A stretch of DNA of 64,000 nucleotides, from assembly GCA_947311315.1 (NCBI GenBank), contig CAMZKN010000070.1, forward strand, positions 1 to 64,000, in the 5' to 3' direction. Source of the stretch: an uncultured Desulfobulbaceae bacterium. GTDB lineage: Bacteria; Desulfobacterota; Desulfobulbia; Desulfobulbales; Desulfocapsaceae. Under the pieces are notes generated by a model, which saw only the letters and a list, made by a program, of their open reading frames with translations, had not been told where the DNA came from and did no database searches. The stretch's first letter is position 1, and each line of letters begins with the position of its first letter. The translations under genes and the position numbers were made by a program. Positions 35,782-45,109 of the stretch are shown piece after piece.

Positions 35782-36897
35782 TCAACGTACCGAAGCATCA
35801 AGCATTTTCGGTAAGCCACCTTTTTCATGGGGAGCAAAACCCATGACTTCCTGCCATATTTCATCGCTTTCCATGCAAAAATAAACACAAGTTTTGTCAA
35901 CCGTTCTCTCTTTTAGAAGAGAATATATAACCTTATACATATTTACACGTTCAGGGCGAAAATATCGATTCTTGCCATCAAGTCCCTGAATAAATTCATT
36001 AAAATAAATGCGAGTTGCCGGGAAACGTTGAATTCCAATGTCTTTCAAGGAGGGCAGAAATCGCAGTGCGCCAAGTGATATCCAGGCAATGGCGTCAGCC
36101 GGTACCACCTCGAAAAGTCTGGTAATTGTTTCAGTGTATTCTTCCTGCCAGTGTGGATGCTCTATAATGGGATCAAAATGAAATGCGAGTTTATATCCCC
36201 AGGCGGCACATTGTTGTGCAGCCTGAATTCTCTCCTCAAATGTGGCGGATCGTATTTCCTGTTTTGCCATAACCGATGTACTGTTCAATGACCAGGCGAC
36301 AATTGTTCTACCTTTGTGGTCGAGATTTTCAAGGTTTGCAATGACGCCGCTTTTAGTTTTTAACTCGAGGACGCCGTTTTTTTTATGGCTCATATAGCGA
36401 ACCAGCTTACTACTCAATGCAGTAAGTCGGTCAATGGCTAAGGAATCGGTAAATTCGCCGGTTCCTATTCGAAAAAACGTATCCTGCTTCTGCTTAAATG
36501 ACTCTTCAAGCTCAGAAAAGAGTTGCTCTGTATTCATATAAAAAGTTAACCAGGGGCTATTGAGATACGCCTGTAAAATGCAATAAACGCAATCAATAGG
36601 GCAATTTGTCCCGGTGTTAAGAACCTGATAATCACAGCATTGATATTCACGTGTTCCTGGACATGGTTTGAAAAAGGTACCTCTATTATTACAGAGAAAC
36701 AGTTGTTTTTTTCCAGCTGTCAAATTATAGACATAGTCATTACTCAGATTGTTTGGTTTTGTCTTTTCGGGAACAACGGACCATGGCAGCTTGGCTCTTG
36801 CCAGTATTTCTTGTGTATACTCCAGGTCTACGCACGACTCTTCCACATAAATTTTATTGATATACCTGGAAGGATCTACCCACGATTGTTTTTGCAT
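35782..36897 (-). CDS. Spore photoproduct lyase-like radical SAM protein
   Basis: The protein matches the SPL family over its length and contains the radical SAM cluster motif CPIDCVYC (about C106, C110, C113 in ORF-track numbering), which binds a 4Fe-4S cluster and S-adenosylmethionine. Canonical SPL reverses the spore photoproduct in DNA using a hydrogen-donor Cys in an EAACTSDI context. Here the aligned segment reads TGEFTDSLAI with no Cys, so it is probably not a true photoproduct lyase. Start at 36897 is chosen because AGGGAG precedes it. The next gene upstream is a glycosyltransferase with no clear link. Function is unknown. Confidence 0.8.
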   Translation of the reverse strand: MQKQSWVDPSRYINKIYVEESCVDLEYTQEILARAKLPWSVVPEKTKPNNLSNDYVYNLTAGKKQLFLCNNRGTFFKPCPGTREYQCCDYQVLNTGTNCPIDCVYCILQAYLNSPWLTFYMNTEQLFSELEESFKQKQDTFFRIGTGEFTDSLAIDRLTALSSKLVRYMSHKKNGVLELKTKSGVIANLENLDHKGRTIVAWSLNSTSVMAKQEIRSATFEERIQAAQQCAAWGYKLAFHFDPIIEHPHWQEEYTETITRLFEVVPADAIAWISLGALRFLPSLKDIGIQRFPATRIYFNEFIQGLDGKNRYFRPERVNMYKVIYSLLKERTVDKTCVYFCMESDEIWQEVMGFAPHEKGGLPKMLDASVR

Positions 36898-36919
36898 TAT
36901 TTCTCCCTGGCAGGCCATT

Positions 36920-37789
36920 CTAAGGCAACGTACTTCCGAGTACAGAAGGTCTATACTCGGAGATTAAATCAAGATAGCTGTTGCCAATGGTTGTATTACC
37001 ATGTTTTAGACAGCCATTTCCAAAAACATGTATCTTCTTAACAAACTCTTCGAACGCTAATGTCTGTTGTTCGTTGTTTAACGTTCCAGAATCCAGTAAT
37101 TTTTTCAGGCTATCGATGCGAAAACGATCCATCCCCATCCTGTAGATGCAGGATACCTGATCTTCACGTCCGCCTTCTTTGGTTGTCAGCGGTTTGTCGA
37201 GGAGTAAAAAAGGGAATTTGCAACTCACCCTTAACCAGAAATCATAATCTTCACAACAACGCATCGACTCATCAAAATAACCAACCGACAGAAAAAGTTC
37301 TTTCTTTACCATTACCGTTGACATTCCAACAGCACAAAGTAACAGGCTGTGCTGAAAAATATCACCATGCTTCGGTATATGTTTTTTTTTCTGGTTCAGA
37401 TGAACACCTCTTCGTAACCATTTCTCTTTTGTATGGCTTATAAGAAAATCATTATTATCTCTCATCAAACCATATTGAAACTCAAGTTTTCTCTTATGCC
37501 AATGATCATCCGAATCAAGAAAAGCGATATAATCACATTTGGCCTCTGATATTCCACGGTTTCGTGCTGCTGCAGGCCCTCCGTTTTCCTGTTGAATAAT
37601 TTTCAGCTTTCTTTTTTTCTCTATTGCGAGAAAAGCGAGATAATCTCGAGTTGCATCCGTTGAACCATCGTCAACAATAACAATTTCTTCGCATTGCACA
37701 GTTTGCCTATGGATTGAATCGATTGCACGTGGTAATAATGCGCAACGATTAAAAGTTGGAATAACTACAGATACAGGGCATGATTTCAT
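36920..37789 (-). CDS. Family 2 glycosyltransferase
   Basis: A GT-A fold transferase of 289 residues. The N-terminal PVSVVIPTFNRCALLPRAIDSIHRQT and VDDGSTDATRDY motifs bind the nucleotide sugar, and FLDSDDHWH supplies the DxD metal site. There are no membrane segments. Such enzymes add sugars to surface polysaccharide, LPS or glycoprotein. No polysaccharide cluster surrounds it, so donor and acceptor are unknown. It ends 22 nt before the SPL-like gene. Confidence 0.88.
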   Translation of the reverse strand: MKSCPVSVVIPTFNRCALLPRAIDSIHRQTVQCEEIVIVDDGSTDATRDYLAFLAIEKKRKLKIIQQENGGPAAARNRGISEAKCDYIAFLDSDDHWHKRKLEFQYGLMRDNNDFLISHTKEKWLRRGVHLNQKKKHIPKHGDIFQHSLLLCAVGMSTVMVKKELFLSVGYFDESMRCCEDYDFWLRVSCKFPFLLLDKPLTTKEGGREDQVSCIYRMGMDRFRIDSLKKLLDSGTLNNEQQTLAFEEFVKKIHVFGNGCLKHGNTTIGNSYLDLISEYRPSVLGSTLP

Positions 37790-37992
37790 TTTTTATTCAG
37801 CCACCTTTATATTGAACCATTTTTCGAGTTTATTATCAGCTGGATACAGCTTTTTGTAGCCTTGTTATTTTGAAAAATTTAAATTTTATTACATATGGCA
37901 ATTTTTCACAAAAATGCTGTATACTAACAAGTTCAAAGATAATACTCCTTCCTTTTGAGGAAGTCTCAATATTTGCTTAACACGGCTTTAGA

Positions 37993-39489
37993 ATGACCAC
38001 AGAAATACTAATTAACGCAACGAGCTATGAGGTGCGTCTTGCGCTTGTAGAGGATGGAAACCTGAGCGAATTCCATATGCAGAGGCCTACAGATAAAGGC
38101 CTTATGGGAAATGTTTATAAGGGAAGAATTGTACGGGTTCTGCCTGGTATGCAGGCAGCCTTTGTTGATATCGGCCTTGAAAGAACTGGGTTTCTCTACG
38201 TTGATGATGTCTGTGTTGCTTCTAATTCTTCACAATATAATCCTTGTATTACTGATTGTTCTCAAACACCGACCCGCTCTATCGGCCCTCGTATTGAAGA
38301 TCTTATTTCAGAGGGACAGGATTTGCTTGTTCAGGTGAGTAAAGATCCTATTGGAACCAAAGGTGCAAGGTTAACCTGCCATATTACTCTCCCCTGTCGT
38401 AACCTCGTTTTTATACCTCAAACAGACCATATAGGCGTTTCAAGGAAAATTGAAGATGAAGAGTTGCGAGCCGAATTAAAAACGCTAATAGAGGAAATAC
38501 GACCCCAGTCTGCCGGATTTATCTTACGAACGGTTGCCGAGCATGCAACCCGTGAAGAATTAGAGGCAGATATGGAGTACCTACTCATTCTCTGGGATGA
38601 GATCATAGACAAGGCTGACACCAGGGAATCACCCTCTCTCGTGCATGAAGATCTCAGTATTGTTTTGAGATCTATTAGAGATTTTTTCACTATGGACGTG
38701 GATCACCTCATTATTGATGATAAAAATGCCTATGAACAGTTGCTGGCTCACGTACAAACATTTGCACCACAGTTGGCTGAAAAGATTTCTCTCTATCAGG
38801 ATGAAACACCACTTTTTGAAGCACACAATATTGAAGTTGAGATAGGCCGTGCAATTGAGAAAAAAGTGTGGCTTCGTTCTGGTGGATATATCATCATCGA
38901 AAGCACCGAAGCACTCTCGGTAATTGACGTTAATACAGGGAGATACGTTGGGAAAAGTGATCTTAATTCAACAATCTTTAAAACTAATATGGAAGCTGCA
39001 ATTGAGATAGCATATCAGCTTCGATTGAGAAATATTGGTGGGATCATAATTATTGATTTTATCGATATGGAAGATGATGCCCATAGGGAAGAACTTTTTG
39101 CAACCTTCAAAGAGGCCGTTAAAAAGGATAAAAGCAGAAATAATATTCTTAAATTATCTGAATTTGGTCTGGTCCAAATGACCAGAAAAAGAAACAGTGA
39201 AAACCTGCACCAGTTGATGTGTGAACCCTGCCACTACTGTTCCGGTGAGGGTATGATAAAGTCGAGGCGTACCATCTGTTACGACATATTCAGAAAAATA
39301 AGCAGAAAAGCAAAAAGCTCCCACGGCAGTACAATAACATTAAGAGTTCATCAGAAAATTGCCGATATGCTCCATAACGAAGAAGAACCAACTCTGTTGA
39401 AGGTTGAAAAAGATTTCAACAAAAGAATCATCGTCGCCCCCTCGAAAGAGTTACATATCGAAAAATACGAAATAATCTGGCAAAGGTAG
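37993..39489 (+). CDS. rng: Ribonuclease G
   Basis: RNase E/G-family endonuclease of 498 residues, close to E. coli RNase G, lacking the long C-terminal scaffold of RNase E. The N-terminal S1 domain (GNVYKGRIVRVLPGMQAAFVDIGLERTGFLYVDD), the catalytic core with IDVNTGRYVG and IIIDFIDM, and the zinc-link motif CEPCHYC are present. It processes 16S rRNA ends and degrades mRNA. The leader has a TATACT -10-like box (37920-37925) and a small CTTCCT-TTTG-AGGAAG hairpin. The M23 peptidase gene follows 43 nt later. Confidence 0.95.
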   Translation: MTTEILINATSYEVRLALVEDGNLSEFHMQRPTDKGLMGNVYKGRIVRVLPGMQAAFVDIGLERTGFLYVDDVCVASNSSQYNPCITDCSQTPTRSIGPRIEDLISEGQDLLVQVSKDPIGTKGARLTCHITLPCRNLVFIPQTDHIGVSRKIEDEELRAELKTLIEEIRPQSAGFILRTVAEHATREELEADMEYLLILWDEIIDKADTRESPSLVHEDLSIVLRSIRDFFTMDVDHLIIDDKNAYEQLLAHVQTFAPQLAEKISLYQDETPLFEAHNIEVEIGRAIEKKVWLRSGGYIIIESTEALSVIDVNTGRYVGKSDLNSTIFKTNMEAAIEIAYQLRLRNIGGIIIIDFIDMEDDAHREELFATFKEAVKKDKSRNNILKLSEFGLVQMTRKRNSENLHQLMCEPCHYCSGEGMIKSRRTICYDIFRKISRKAKSSHGSTITLRVHQKIADMLHNEEEPTLLKVEKDFNKRIIVAPSKELHIEKYEIIWQR

Positions 39490-39532
39490 GTGTTTTTCAT
39501 CTCCCTGAACATGATATAAGGACAGTAATACT

Positions 39533-40909
39533 ATGACATTACGAAGTAAAATCCGACACTCCAAATCCCGTCGTTTTTTCACTACCTTTTTTTTAATTCT
39601 GATTATTGGACTGGGGGCAGGAGGTTTCATTCTTTTTTTTGAAGGCGAACACCCCGTTATAAACCTGGATCAGACCAAAAGTTTTATTGGTAAGAACGGA
39701 GAGATCCTCTACGATGTTTCAGATGGTGGAAATGGCCTTCGATCGATTGTGGTATGGGGAACACAAGGATCCTTTAAAAAAGAGCTCTTTTCCACATCTT
39801 TTCCGCGAGTTTCATATACAGGACAGGCTGGACCACCATCGGATCTAAGAAAAATTACTTTTGATGCATTGAAAGAAGGGTTTAAGGATGGCCCTATGAC
39901 AATCCTTGTTCAAGCTACAGATTTTTCTATGCAAAACTGGTTTAAGGGCAATACAACAATTCTGGAGAAAACCGTTACCGTTGATACAGTACCCCCACGA
40001 ATTCAGATTCTACATAGTGAAAAATATATCTCACCTGGTGGAACTGGAATTTCAATCTACAGACTTTCTGACAAAGATTCCATACATGGTGTCAATGTAA
40101 ATGGTGTTTTTAATCCAGGTTTTCTTGTTGGAGATGGAAGAGATGATACATATATCAGTTATTTTGCATTGCCTTATTATGCAGATACAATTGAATCTCT
40201 GGACGTATCAGCAGTGGATAAAGCTGGAAACAATGGACTGGTCACCTTCACAACTATATTTAAAAATTCGCATTTCAAGAAAGATACTATAAATGTAAGT
40301 AATGGGTTTTTAAAGAGTAAAATACCTGAATTACAACAGTATTATCCGGAAATGAAAGGCGAGTTTCTTGACAAATATCTGTACGCTAATAATACAATAC
40401 GAAAAAACAACAACGCCAAGATTTCTGATCTTTGCAGGAACCCTTCGCCTAAAAGACTGTGGAGTGGCAAATTCAACAGAATGTCTGGAAGTTCCCGGGC
40501 CGGTTTTGCAGACCACAGAACCTATTATTTTAACAAGAAAGCGATAGATAAACAGGTTCATCTGGGAATGGACATAGCTTCTACACGACGGGCAGATGTA
40601 CGGGCTGCGAATTCGGGGATAGTTATATATGCAGAATATCTTGGAATATATGGTAATATGGTAATGGTCGACCATGGCCAGGGTGTTTTTAGTCTCTACT
40701 CGCACCTGAGCCAAATTAACGTCAAACCCGGTGACAACGTGAATAAGAAATCAGTCCTGGGCTTGACGGGAACCACGGGTATGGCAGGCGGTGACCACCT
40801 GCATTTTTCGATGCTCGTTAACGGTATTTTTGCAACACCTAAAGAATGGTGGGACCAGCACTGGGTTGAAGTAACCATCGATGAACCATTAATTGATTCG
40901 AAATTTTAA
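39533..40909 (+). CDS. Membrane-anchored M23 metallopeptidase
   Basis: The 458-residue protein has an N-terminal membrane anchor (about residues 16-37) and a long periplasmic region, ending in a LytM/M23 peptidase domain with zinc-site motifs HLGMD and HLHF in GGDHLHFSMLV. These enzymes cut peptide bridges in peptidoglycan or activate amidases. The middle ~250 residues (residues 45-290) look beta-rich and are not assigned to a family. It follows rng on the same strand. Catalytic residues appear intact, so it is likely active. Confidence 0.9.
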   Translation: MTLRSKIRHSKSRRFFTTFFLILIIGLGAGGFILFFEGEHPVINLDQTKSFIGKNGEILYDVSDGGNGLRSIVVWGTQGSFKKELFSTSFPRVSYTGQAGPPSDLRKITFDALKEGFKDGPMTILVQATDFSMQNWFKGNTTILEKTVTVDTVPPRIQILHSEKYISPGGTGISIYRLSDKDSIHGVNVNGVFNPGFLVGDGRDDTYISYFALPYYADTIESLDVSAVDKAGNNGLVTFTTIFKNSHFKKDTINVSNGFLKSKIPELQQYYPEMKGEFLDKYLYANNTIRKNNNAKISDLCRNPSPKRLWSGKFNRMSGSSRAGFADHRTYYFNKKAIDKQVHLGMDIASTRRADVRAANSGIVIYAEYLGIYGNMVMVDHGQGVFSLYSHLSQINVKPGDNVNKKSVLGLTGTTGMAGGDHLHFSMLVNGIFATPKEWWDQHWVEVTIDEPLIDSKF

Positions 40910-40922
40910 CAATAAGACCATT

Positions 40923-41090
40923 TTAATCTTCAAAATCGTAATCCGGTCCTTTGCAGAGGGAACAACGGAGAGTTTGATCGTGCTTATCAAAAATCCATTC
41001 CCATCTCTTTTCTTCAATCATGTCGCGTTGTTCAACGCCGCAGGTTACACAAACCCACCTGTCACCTTCTTCTGTTTCAAATAAATGCAT
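40923..41090 (-). CDS. 55-residue zinc-ribbon protein (not in ORF track)
   Basis: On the minus strand an ATG at 41090 opens a 55-codon frame: MHLFETEEGDRWVCVTCG, then a Trp-rich middle, then CSLCKGPDYDFED. The paired CVTC and CSLC motifs are 27 residues apart and resemble a rubredoxin-like or zinc-ribbon fold. GGGGAA lies 6-10 nt before the start. It is too short for the supplied ORF list, and the plus-strand ORF there has no such motif. It sits convergent to the M23 peptidase and divergent from lptF. Function is unknown. Confidence 0.7.
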   Translation of the reverse strand: MHLFETEEGDRWVCVTCGVEQRDMIEEKRWEWIFDKHDQTLRCSLCKGPDYDFED

Positions 41091-41233
41091 ATCTTATTCC
41101 CCAACAATTTGTATTTTATCTTGATGCCTGTTTTGTCGATACGAGCCAACACAACCTCTCTGTACCTTATTCTTGATCAAAATACCAAACATTCCCCGAT
41201 TTTTAATTTTTTTGAGTAAATACGTTTTTCTCT

Positions 41234-42661
41234 ATGAAAGTTTTTTCTAAAATACCTTTTCTTCTTTACAGTTACCTGGCAACAGAAATGCTTGCGCCGT
41301 TTTTTGCAAGTTTTCTCATAATGAACTGTGTTTTCTTTCTTGTTAAACTCATTCCTTTTCTCAATTTTGTTCTCGAATTAAATATTCGGTTCGCGGATTT
41401 TTTACGCCTTTTTTCGTACCTTTTCCCAAATATTTTTCTTTACTCCATACCGATGTCCGCAATGATGGGTATTACCATCGGTTTTGCCAGGCTGTCCAAT
41501 GATTCAGAAATTCTGGCCCTCAAGGCAAGTGGTATCAGTAGTTATCAAATTTTACCTCCAGTGATAATAGTTGCGACACTTATTGCTCTGCTAACCAGTT
41601 ATTTTTCCATAAAACTTATTCCACTCAGTGAAATTGCATTAAAACAACTCACATATCAACTCCTCAAGGAAAAGATAAATAAGGGCATTAAAGAACAGAT
41701 GTTTACAGAAGCACTGGGCGATGTGGTTGTCTATGTTGAAAATATCGATAAAAAAAGTGGTGAATGGGGAAAGGTGTGGGTTTCTGATATGCGTGGAGTC
41801 AAAAACCCTGTTATAACTATGGCTTCAACCGGATATATGAAGAGCAGTATGAAGGACATGACAATTTCCATTGTTCTCAACAACGGCAGTTTACATAGGC
41901 CAAATGACAAAAGTGCGCAAATAGTCCAGTTTGCAAAGTATCAGATTGACATTCCATTACGACCTCCTTCTTCCAAAGCTACACACCTGAAAAGAACTGC
42001 TTTTACCATGAAAGAGCTTTTGCGCGAGGCAGATAAGGTCAAAGAAAACACACTACATAAACGAAAATTATATATAGAATTTCACAGACGCCTTGTACTG
42101 CCTTTTGGCTGCCTGATGTTAAGCCTTATAGGTTTGCCTTTAGGCCTCCAGGCCCGACCCGGCAAAAGAGCAATTGGCATACAGGCAGGTCTTGCTATTT
42201 TTATCTTATATTACATCTTGTTTACCTTTGGTAAAACAATGGTTGAGGAAGATGCATTGCCTGTTGTCTTTGCCATGTGGGCTCCCAACTTTATTTTCTT
42301 TTCACTCGCAGTGTATTGGATAATTCAAATTGCTAATGAACGTTCTCTCGTCCCGGAATGGATAACAGGCTTATATGCTAAGTTTACATATGCCTTCTCC
42401 AGCTTAATTTTAAAACCTCTTAAAAAACAAATTCGAGTTTTACGTGGATTGGATGAAGATTTGGCATTATCGACTGATGATAGAGATGTCAGACAACAGC
42501 CCATGACAATACGGGGAAATGCAAAAAGCAGAGTTTTTCATCTTCCCGCCTGTGAATATTATCATTGTAAAAACTGCACTCTGGAATTTAAAAATATTGA
42601 GGTGGCTCTTGATGCGGGTTTTGACCCATGCAGATTTTGTAACCACCTGATAGATGAATAA
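41234..42661 (+). CDS. lptF: LPS export permease LptF with C-terminal Cys-rich tail
   Basis: LptF/LptG family permease of the LptB2FGC complex that extracts LPS from the inner membrane. The N-terminal ATEMLAPFFASFLIMNCVFFLVKLIPFL, the periplasmic beta-rich domain (residues about 150-270) and the C-terminal membrane segments are complete. After the last membrane segment the protein continues for about 85 residues and ends in FHLPACEYYHCKNCTLEFKN with a second CRFC pair (Cys 440, 445, 448, 466, 469), resembling Ada-type metal-binding domains. That tail is unusual for LptF. The partner lptG is not in the window. Confidence 0.88.
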   Translation: MKVFSKIPFLLYSYLATEMLAPFFASFLIMNCVFFLVKLIPFLNFVLELNIRFADFLRLFSYLFPNIFLYSIPMSAMMGITIGFARLSNDSEILALKASGISSYQILPPVIIVATLIALLTSYFSIKLIPLSEIALKQLTYQLLKEKINKGIKEQMFTEALGDVVVYVENIDKKSGEWGKVWVSDMRGVKNPVITMASTGYMKSSMKDMTISIVLNNGSLHRPNDKSAQIVQFAKYQIDIPLRPPSSKATHLKRTAFTMKELLREADKVKENTLHKRKLYIEFHRRLVLPFGCLMLSLIGLPLGLQARPGKRAIGIQAGLAIFILYYILFTFGKTMVEEDALPVVFAMWAPNFIFFSLAVYWIIQIANERSLVPEWITGLYAKFTYAFSSLILKPLKKQIRVLRGLDEDLALSTDDRDVRQQPMTIRGNAKSRVFHLPACEYYHCKNCTLEFKNIEVALDAGFDPCRFCNHLIDE

Positions 42662-42745
42662 AAGTCATCTTATAAAATTGCTTTTTGCCCCACTTTTTTG
42701 CTGTTTTAAAAAATCAGAACGTAAATAGCTGAGGAGGAGAAAAAA

Positions 42746-44350
42746 ATGAAACTAACCACAGCTCTTGAGATGCAACACCTCGATCACTCAGCGAGCAAGG
42801 ATTTCGGCATTCCCAGTATTGTTTTAATGGAAAATGCCGGTTTAGGTACTGTTCGTATGATTGAAAGGGTTCTTGGGCCAAGCACGAACACGTTTGCGCT
42901 GATTTTTGTTGGGCCTGGGAACAACGGTGGTGACGGGTTGGTAATAGGCAGGCATCTGCACCAGAGAGGTTGTCACCCGGTATTTATTTTTCTTATGAAC
43001 CCCGATAGTTTAAGAGGTGACGCTGCAGTTAACCTGCAAATAATCACAAAGCTCAGATTACCATTTCATGTTATCGATAATCCGGCCAGAGTCGAAACTA
43101 TTCCCATCCTGTTTAAGCAATTTGAAACAAGAGGATTACCCTGCTATTCAATAGTAGATGCAATTTTTGGAATTGGCCTCAGCCGTGAAGTAACAAATCA
43201 TTTCGCAGATACTATCAGGCTGATTAACAAACAGGAATTTGCACCCCGGGTTCCTGTGGTTTCAGTAGATACACCTTCTGGCATGAACTCAGATACTGGC
43301 AAAATCCTGGGCACCTGTGTTCGTGCCGATTATACTGCAACATATTGTTGTGCAAAGCCAGGACACTTCATCCATGGTTCAACATCCTGGACAGGAAAGC
43401 TTGAAATAATAGATATCGGAATACCACCGGAAGTTATTGAGCAACACAACCTGAAAACTGAACTTGTCACTGCAAAAAAAGTGAGAAACCTTGCGAAAAA
43501 TCTCATTCGGGAAAAAGCATCCCATAAAGGCAATCATGGGCATGTACTTATCATTGCAGGATCTAAAGGAAAAACAGGCGCAGCAATCCTGGCAGCAAAG
43601 GGTGCGCTTCGCAGTGGTGCAGGCCTCGTGAGTCTTTGTGTACCTCATAACCTTAACTCAATCTTTGAAATAAGTTTGCCGGAGGCGATGACCATTCCTT
43701 TGCCCCAGAGTAACGGTTTCTTTTCTATTGGAGACTGGGATCTTATCAAGCAAAATATCCTATCTAAACAGGCCATTATTGTTGGGCCTGGGATTGGTAC
43801 GGAGACTAAAACAGCAGAACTTGTCTTCAGTTTATATGGAACAGTGAAATGTCCTCTGATCATTGATGCAGATGCTCTGAACCTTATAGCCAGATATCGT
43901 GATAAACTCCCTGAACCGGCAGGACCCAGGATTTTTACTCCACACCCTAGAGAACTCAGCAGGCTGTTAAATATTTCTGTCGAAACCATTCAAAATAACA
44001 GGCTGGAAGCTGCAGCACAGGGATGCGATCTCTTTAAAAACAGCAGCCATAAAACGGTTCTTGTTCTTAAGGGTGCAGGTACAATCATCGCTGCTGGTGA
44101 TGGAACTGCAAGCATCAATACAAGTGGTAATCCTGGTATGGCAACAGGTGGCATGGGCGACGTGCTCAGTGGGGTAATTGGAACCCTGGCGGGTATCGGC
44201 CTTGATTCACTGAGTAGTGCTATTGCAGGAGTATATTTACACGGAAGTGCTGCCGATCAACTTTATAAAGAGCGAGGAGTCGGTTTCAGTGCCACTGAAG
44301 TTGCAGATGCAATTCCTCTTGCGGTTAAACAGTATTCAGAGTCACTCTGA
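42746..44350 (+). CDS. nnr: Bifunctional NAD(P)H-hydrate epimerase / ADP-dependent dehydratase
   Basis: Repairs hydrated NAD(P)H. The N-terminal YjeF_N domain (residues about 1-220, VGPGNNGGDGLVIGRHL) interconverts the epimers, and the C-terminal ribokinase-like domain (GHVLIIAGSKGKTGAAILAA, and NTSGNPGMATGGMGDVLSGVIG) dehydrates the S form. The 534-residue length matches the bifunctional protein. A very strong ribosome site GAGGAGGAG precedes the ATG. tsaE, its frequent neighbour, is elsewhere in this window. Confidence 0.96.
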   Translation: MKLTTALEMQHLDHSASKDFGIPSIVLMENAGLGTVRMIERVLGPSTNTFALIFVGPGNNGGDGLVIGRHLHQRGCHPVFIFLMNPDSLRGDAAVNLQIITKLRLPFHVIDNPARVETIPILFKQFETRGLPCYSIVDAIFGIGLSREVTNHFADTIRLINKQEFAPRVPVVSVDTPSGMNSDTGKILGTCVRADYTATYCCAKPGHFIHGSTSWTGKLEIIDIGIPPEVIEQHNLKTELVTAKKVRNLAKNLIREKASHKGNHGHVLIIAGSKGKTGAAILAAKGALRSGAGLVSLCVPHNLNSIFEISLPEAMTIPLPQSNGFFSIGDWDLIKQNILSKQAIIVGPGIGTETKTAELVFSLYGTVKCPLIIDADALNLIARYRDKLPEPAGPRIFTPHPRELSRLLNISVETIQNNRLEAAAQGCDLFKNSSHKTVLVLKGAGTIIAAGDGTASINTSGNPGMATGGMGDVLSGVIGTLAGIGLDSLSSAIAGVYLHGSAADQLYKERGVGFSATEVADAIPLAVKQYSESL

Positions 44351-44390
44351 CACCCCACAGGGGGATACTGAAAAGAGTTGCTGCTTTTAA

Positions 44391-45056
44391 TCACCATTTT
44401 ATGGGTGGCAGCTCATTACGTTGAAGGTACTCGTTACATTTAACAAAAACATCAGAACCAAGAAAGCCCCTGTGTGCAGAAAGTGGTGATGGGTGGCTTG
44501 TGGCCAGGACGAGGTGTTTGCTCTCATCAATCAAGCCTCTCTTCTTTTGAGCAAATGCACCCCATAGCATAAAAACGATAGTTGTTTTTTTCTTTGCAAT
44601 AGTTTCAATGATGCTGTCTGTTAATTCATGCCAGCCGAGCTTGCTGTGAGAGTTTGATTGCTTTGCAACAACTGTAAAGCTGGCGTTGAGCAAAAGAACA
44701 CCTTGTACTGCCCAGCGTGTCAAATCAGTCTCGGTGCTGACCTGCCGCCCTTCGTAGAGGCTTCTATTAACTTCTCTAAGGATATTTCTAAGTGATGGTG
44801 GAACAGGCATTCCCTCTCGAACCGAAAAACATAAACCATGAGCCTCCGGGCCCAGCATGGGATGTTCGTTGATATATGGATCCTGTCCGATAATAACTAC
44901 TCTGGTATTGCCGAGAGAAGTCTCCCTCATTGCTGCAAAGACATTTTCGCGTATAGGGAATATTTTCTTTTTTCCTGCCTGGCCTTCATAAGCTCGTTGT
45001 ACAAGATCCTTATGTACGCCCTGCTGCATCAGGGGAACATTTTCTTCCCAAAGCAT
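44391..45056 (-). CDS. ung: Uracil-DNA glycosylase
   Basis: Family 1 UDG that removes uracil from DNA, starting base excision repair. The catalytic aspartate lies in IIGQDPYINEHPMLGPEAHGLCFSV (D59) and the second site HPSPLSAHRGFLGSD contains the conserved His. The usual GQDPYHGPGQAHGL reads here with His replaced by Ile and about five extra residues, a variant of the active-site loop. Length is 221 residues. A GAGGAA ribosome site precedes the ATG. It ends the minus-strand proBA-nadD block and converges with nnr. Confidence 0.92.
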   Translation of the reverse strand: MLWEENVPLMQQGVHKDLVQRAYEGQAGKKKIFPIRENVFAAMRETSLGNTRVVIIGQDPYINEHPMLGPEAHGLCFSVREGMPVPPSLRNILREVNRSLYEGRQVSTETDLTRWAVQGVLLLNASFTVVAKQSNSHSKLGWHELTDSIIETIAKKKTTIVFMLWGAFAQKKRGLIDESKHLVLATSHPSPLSAHRGFLGSDVFVKCNEYLQRNELPPIKW

Positions 45057-45109
45057 TTGTTTTTCCTCGGTGACATATTCAAAGTTTATGGTTCCATCAC
45101 GCGCTGGAA

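Noticed and set aside
40893-41084. 63-aa plus-strand ORF in the M23/lptF gap
   Set aside because: No ribosome site or motif. The minus-strand frame in the same place encodes a much better zinc-ribbon protein.
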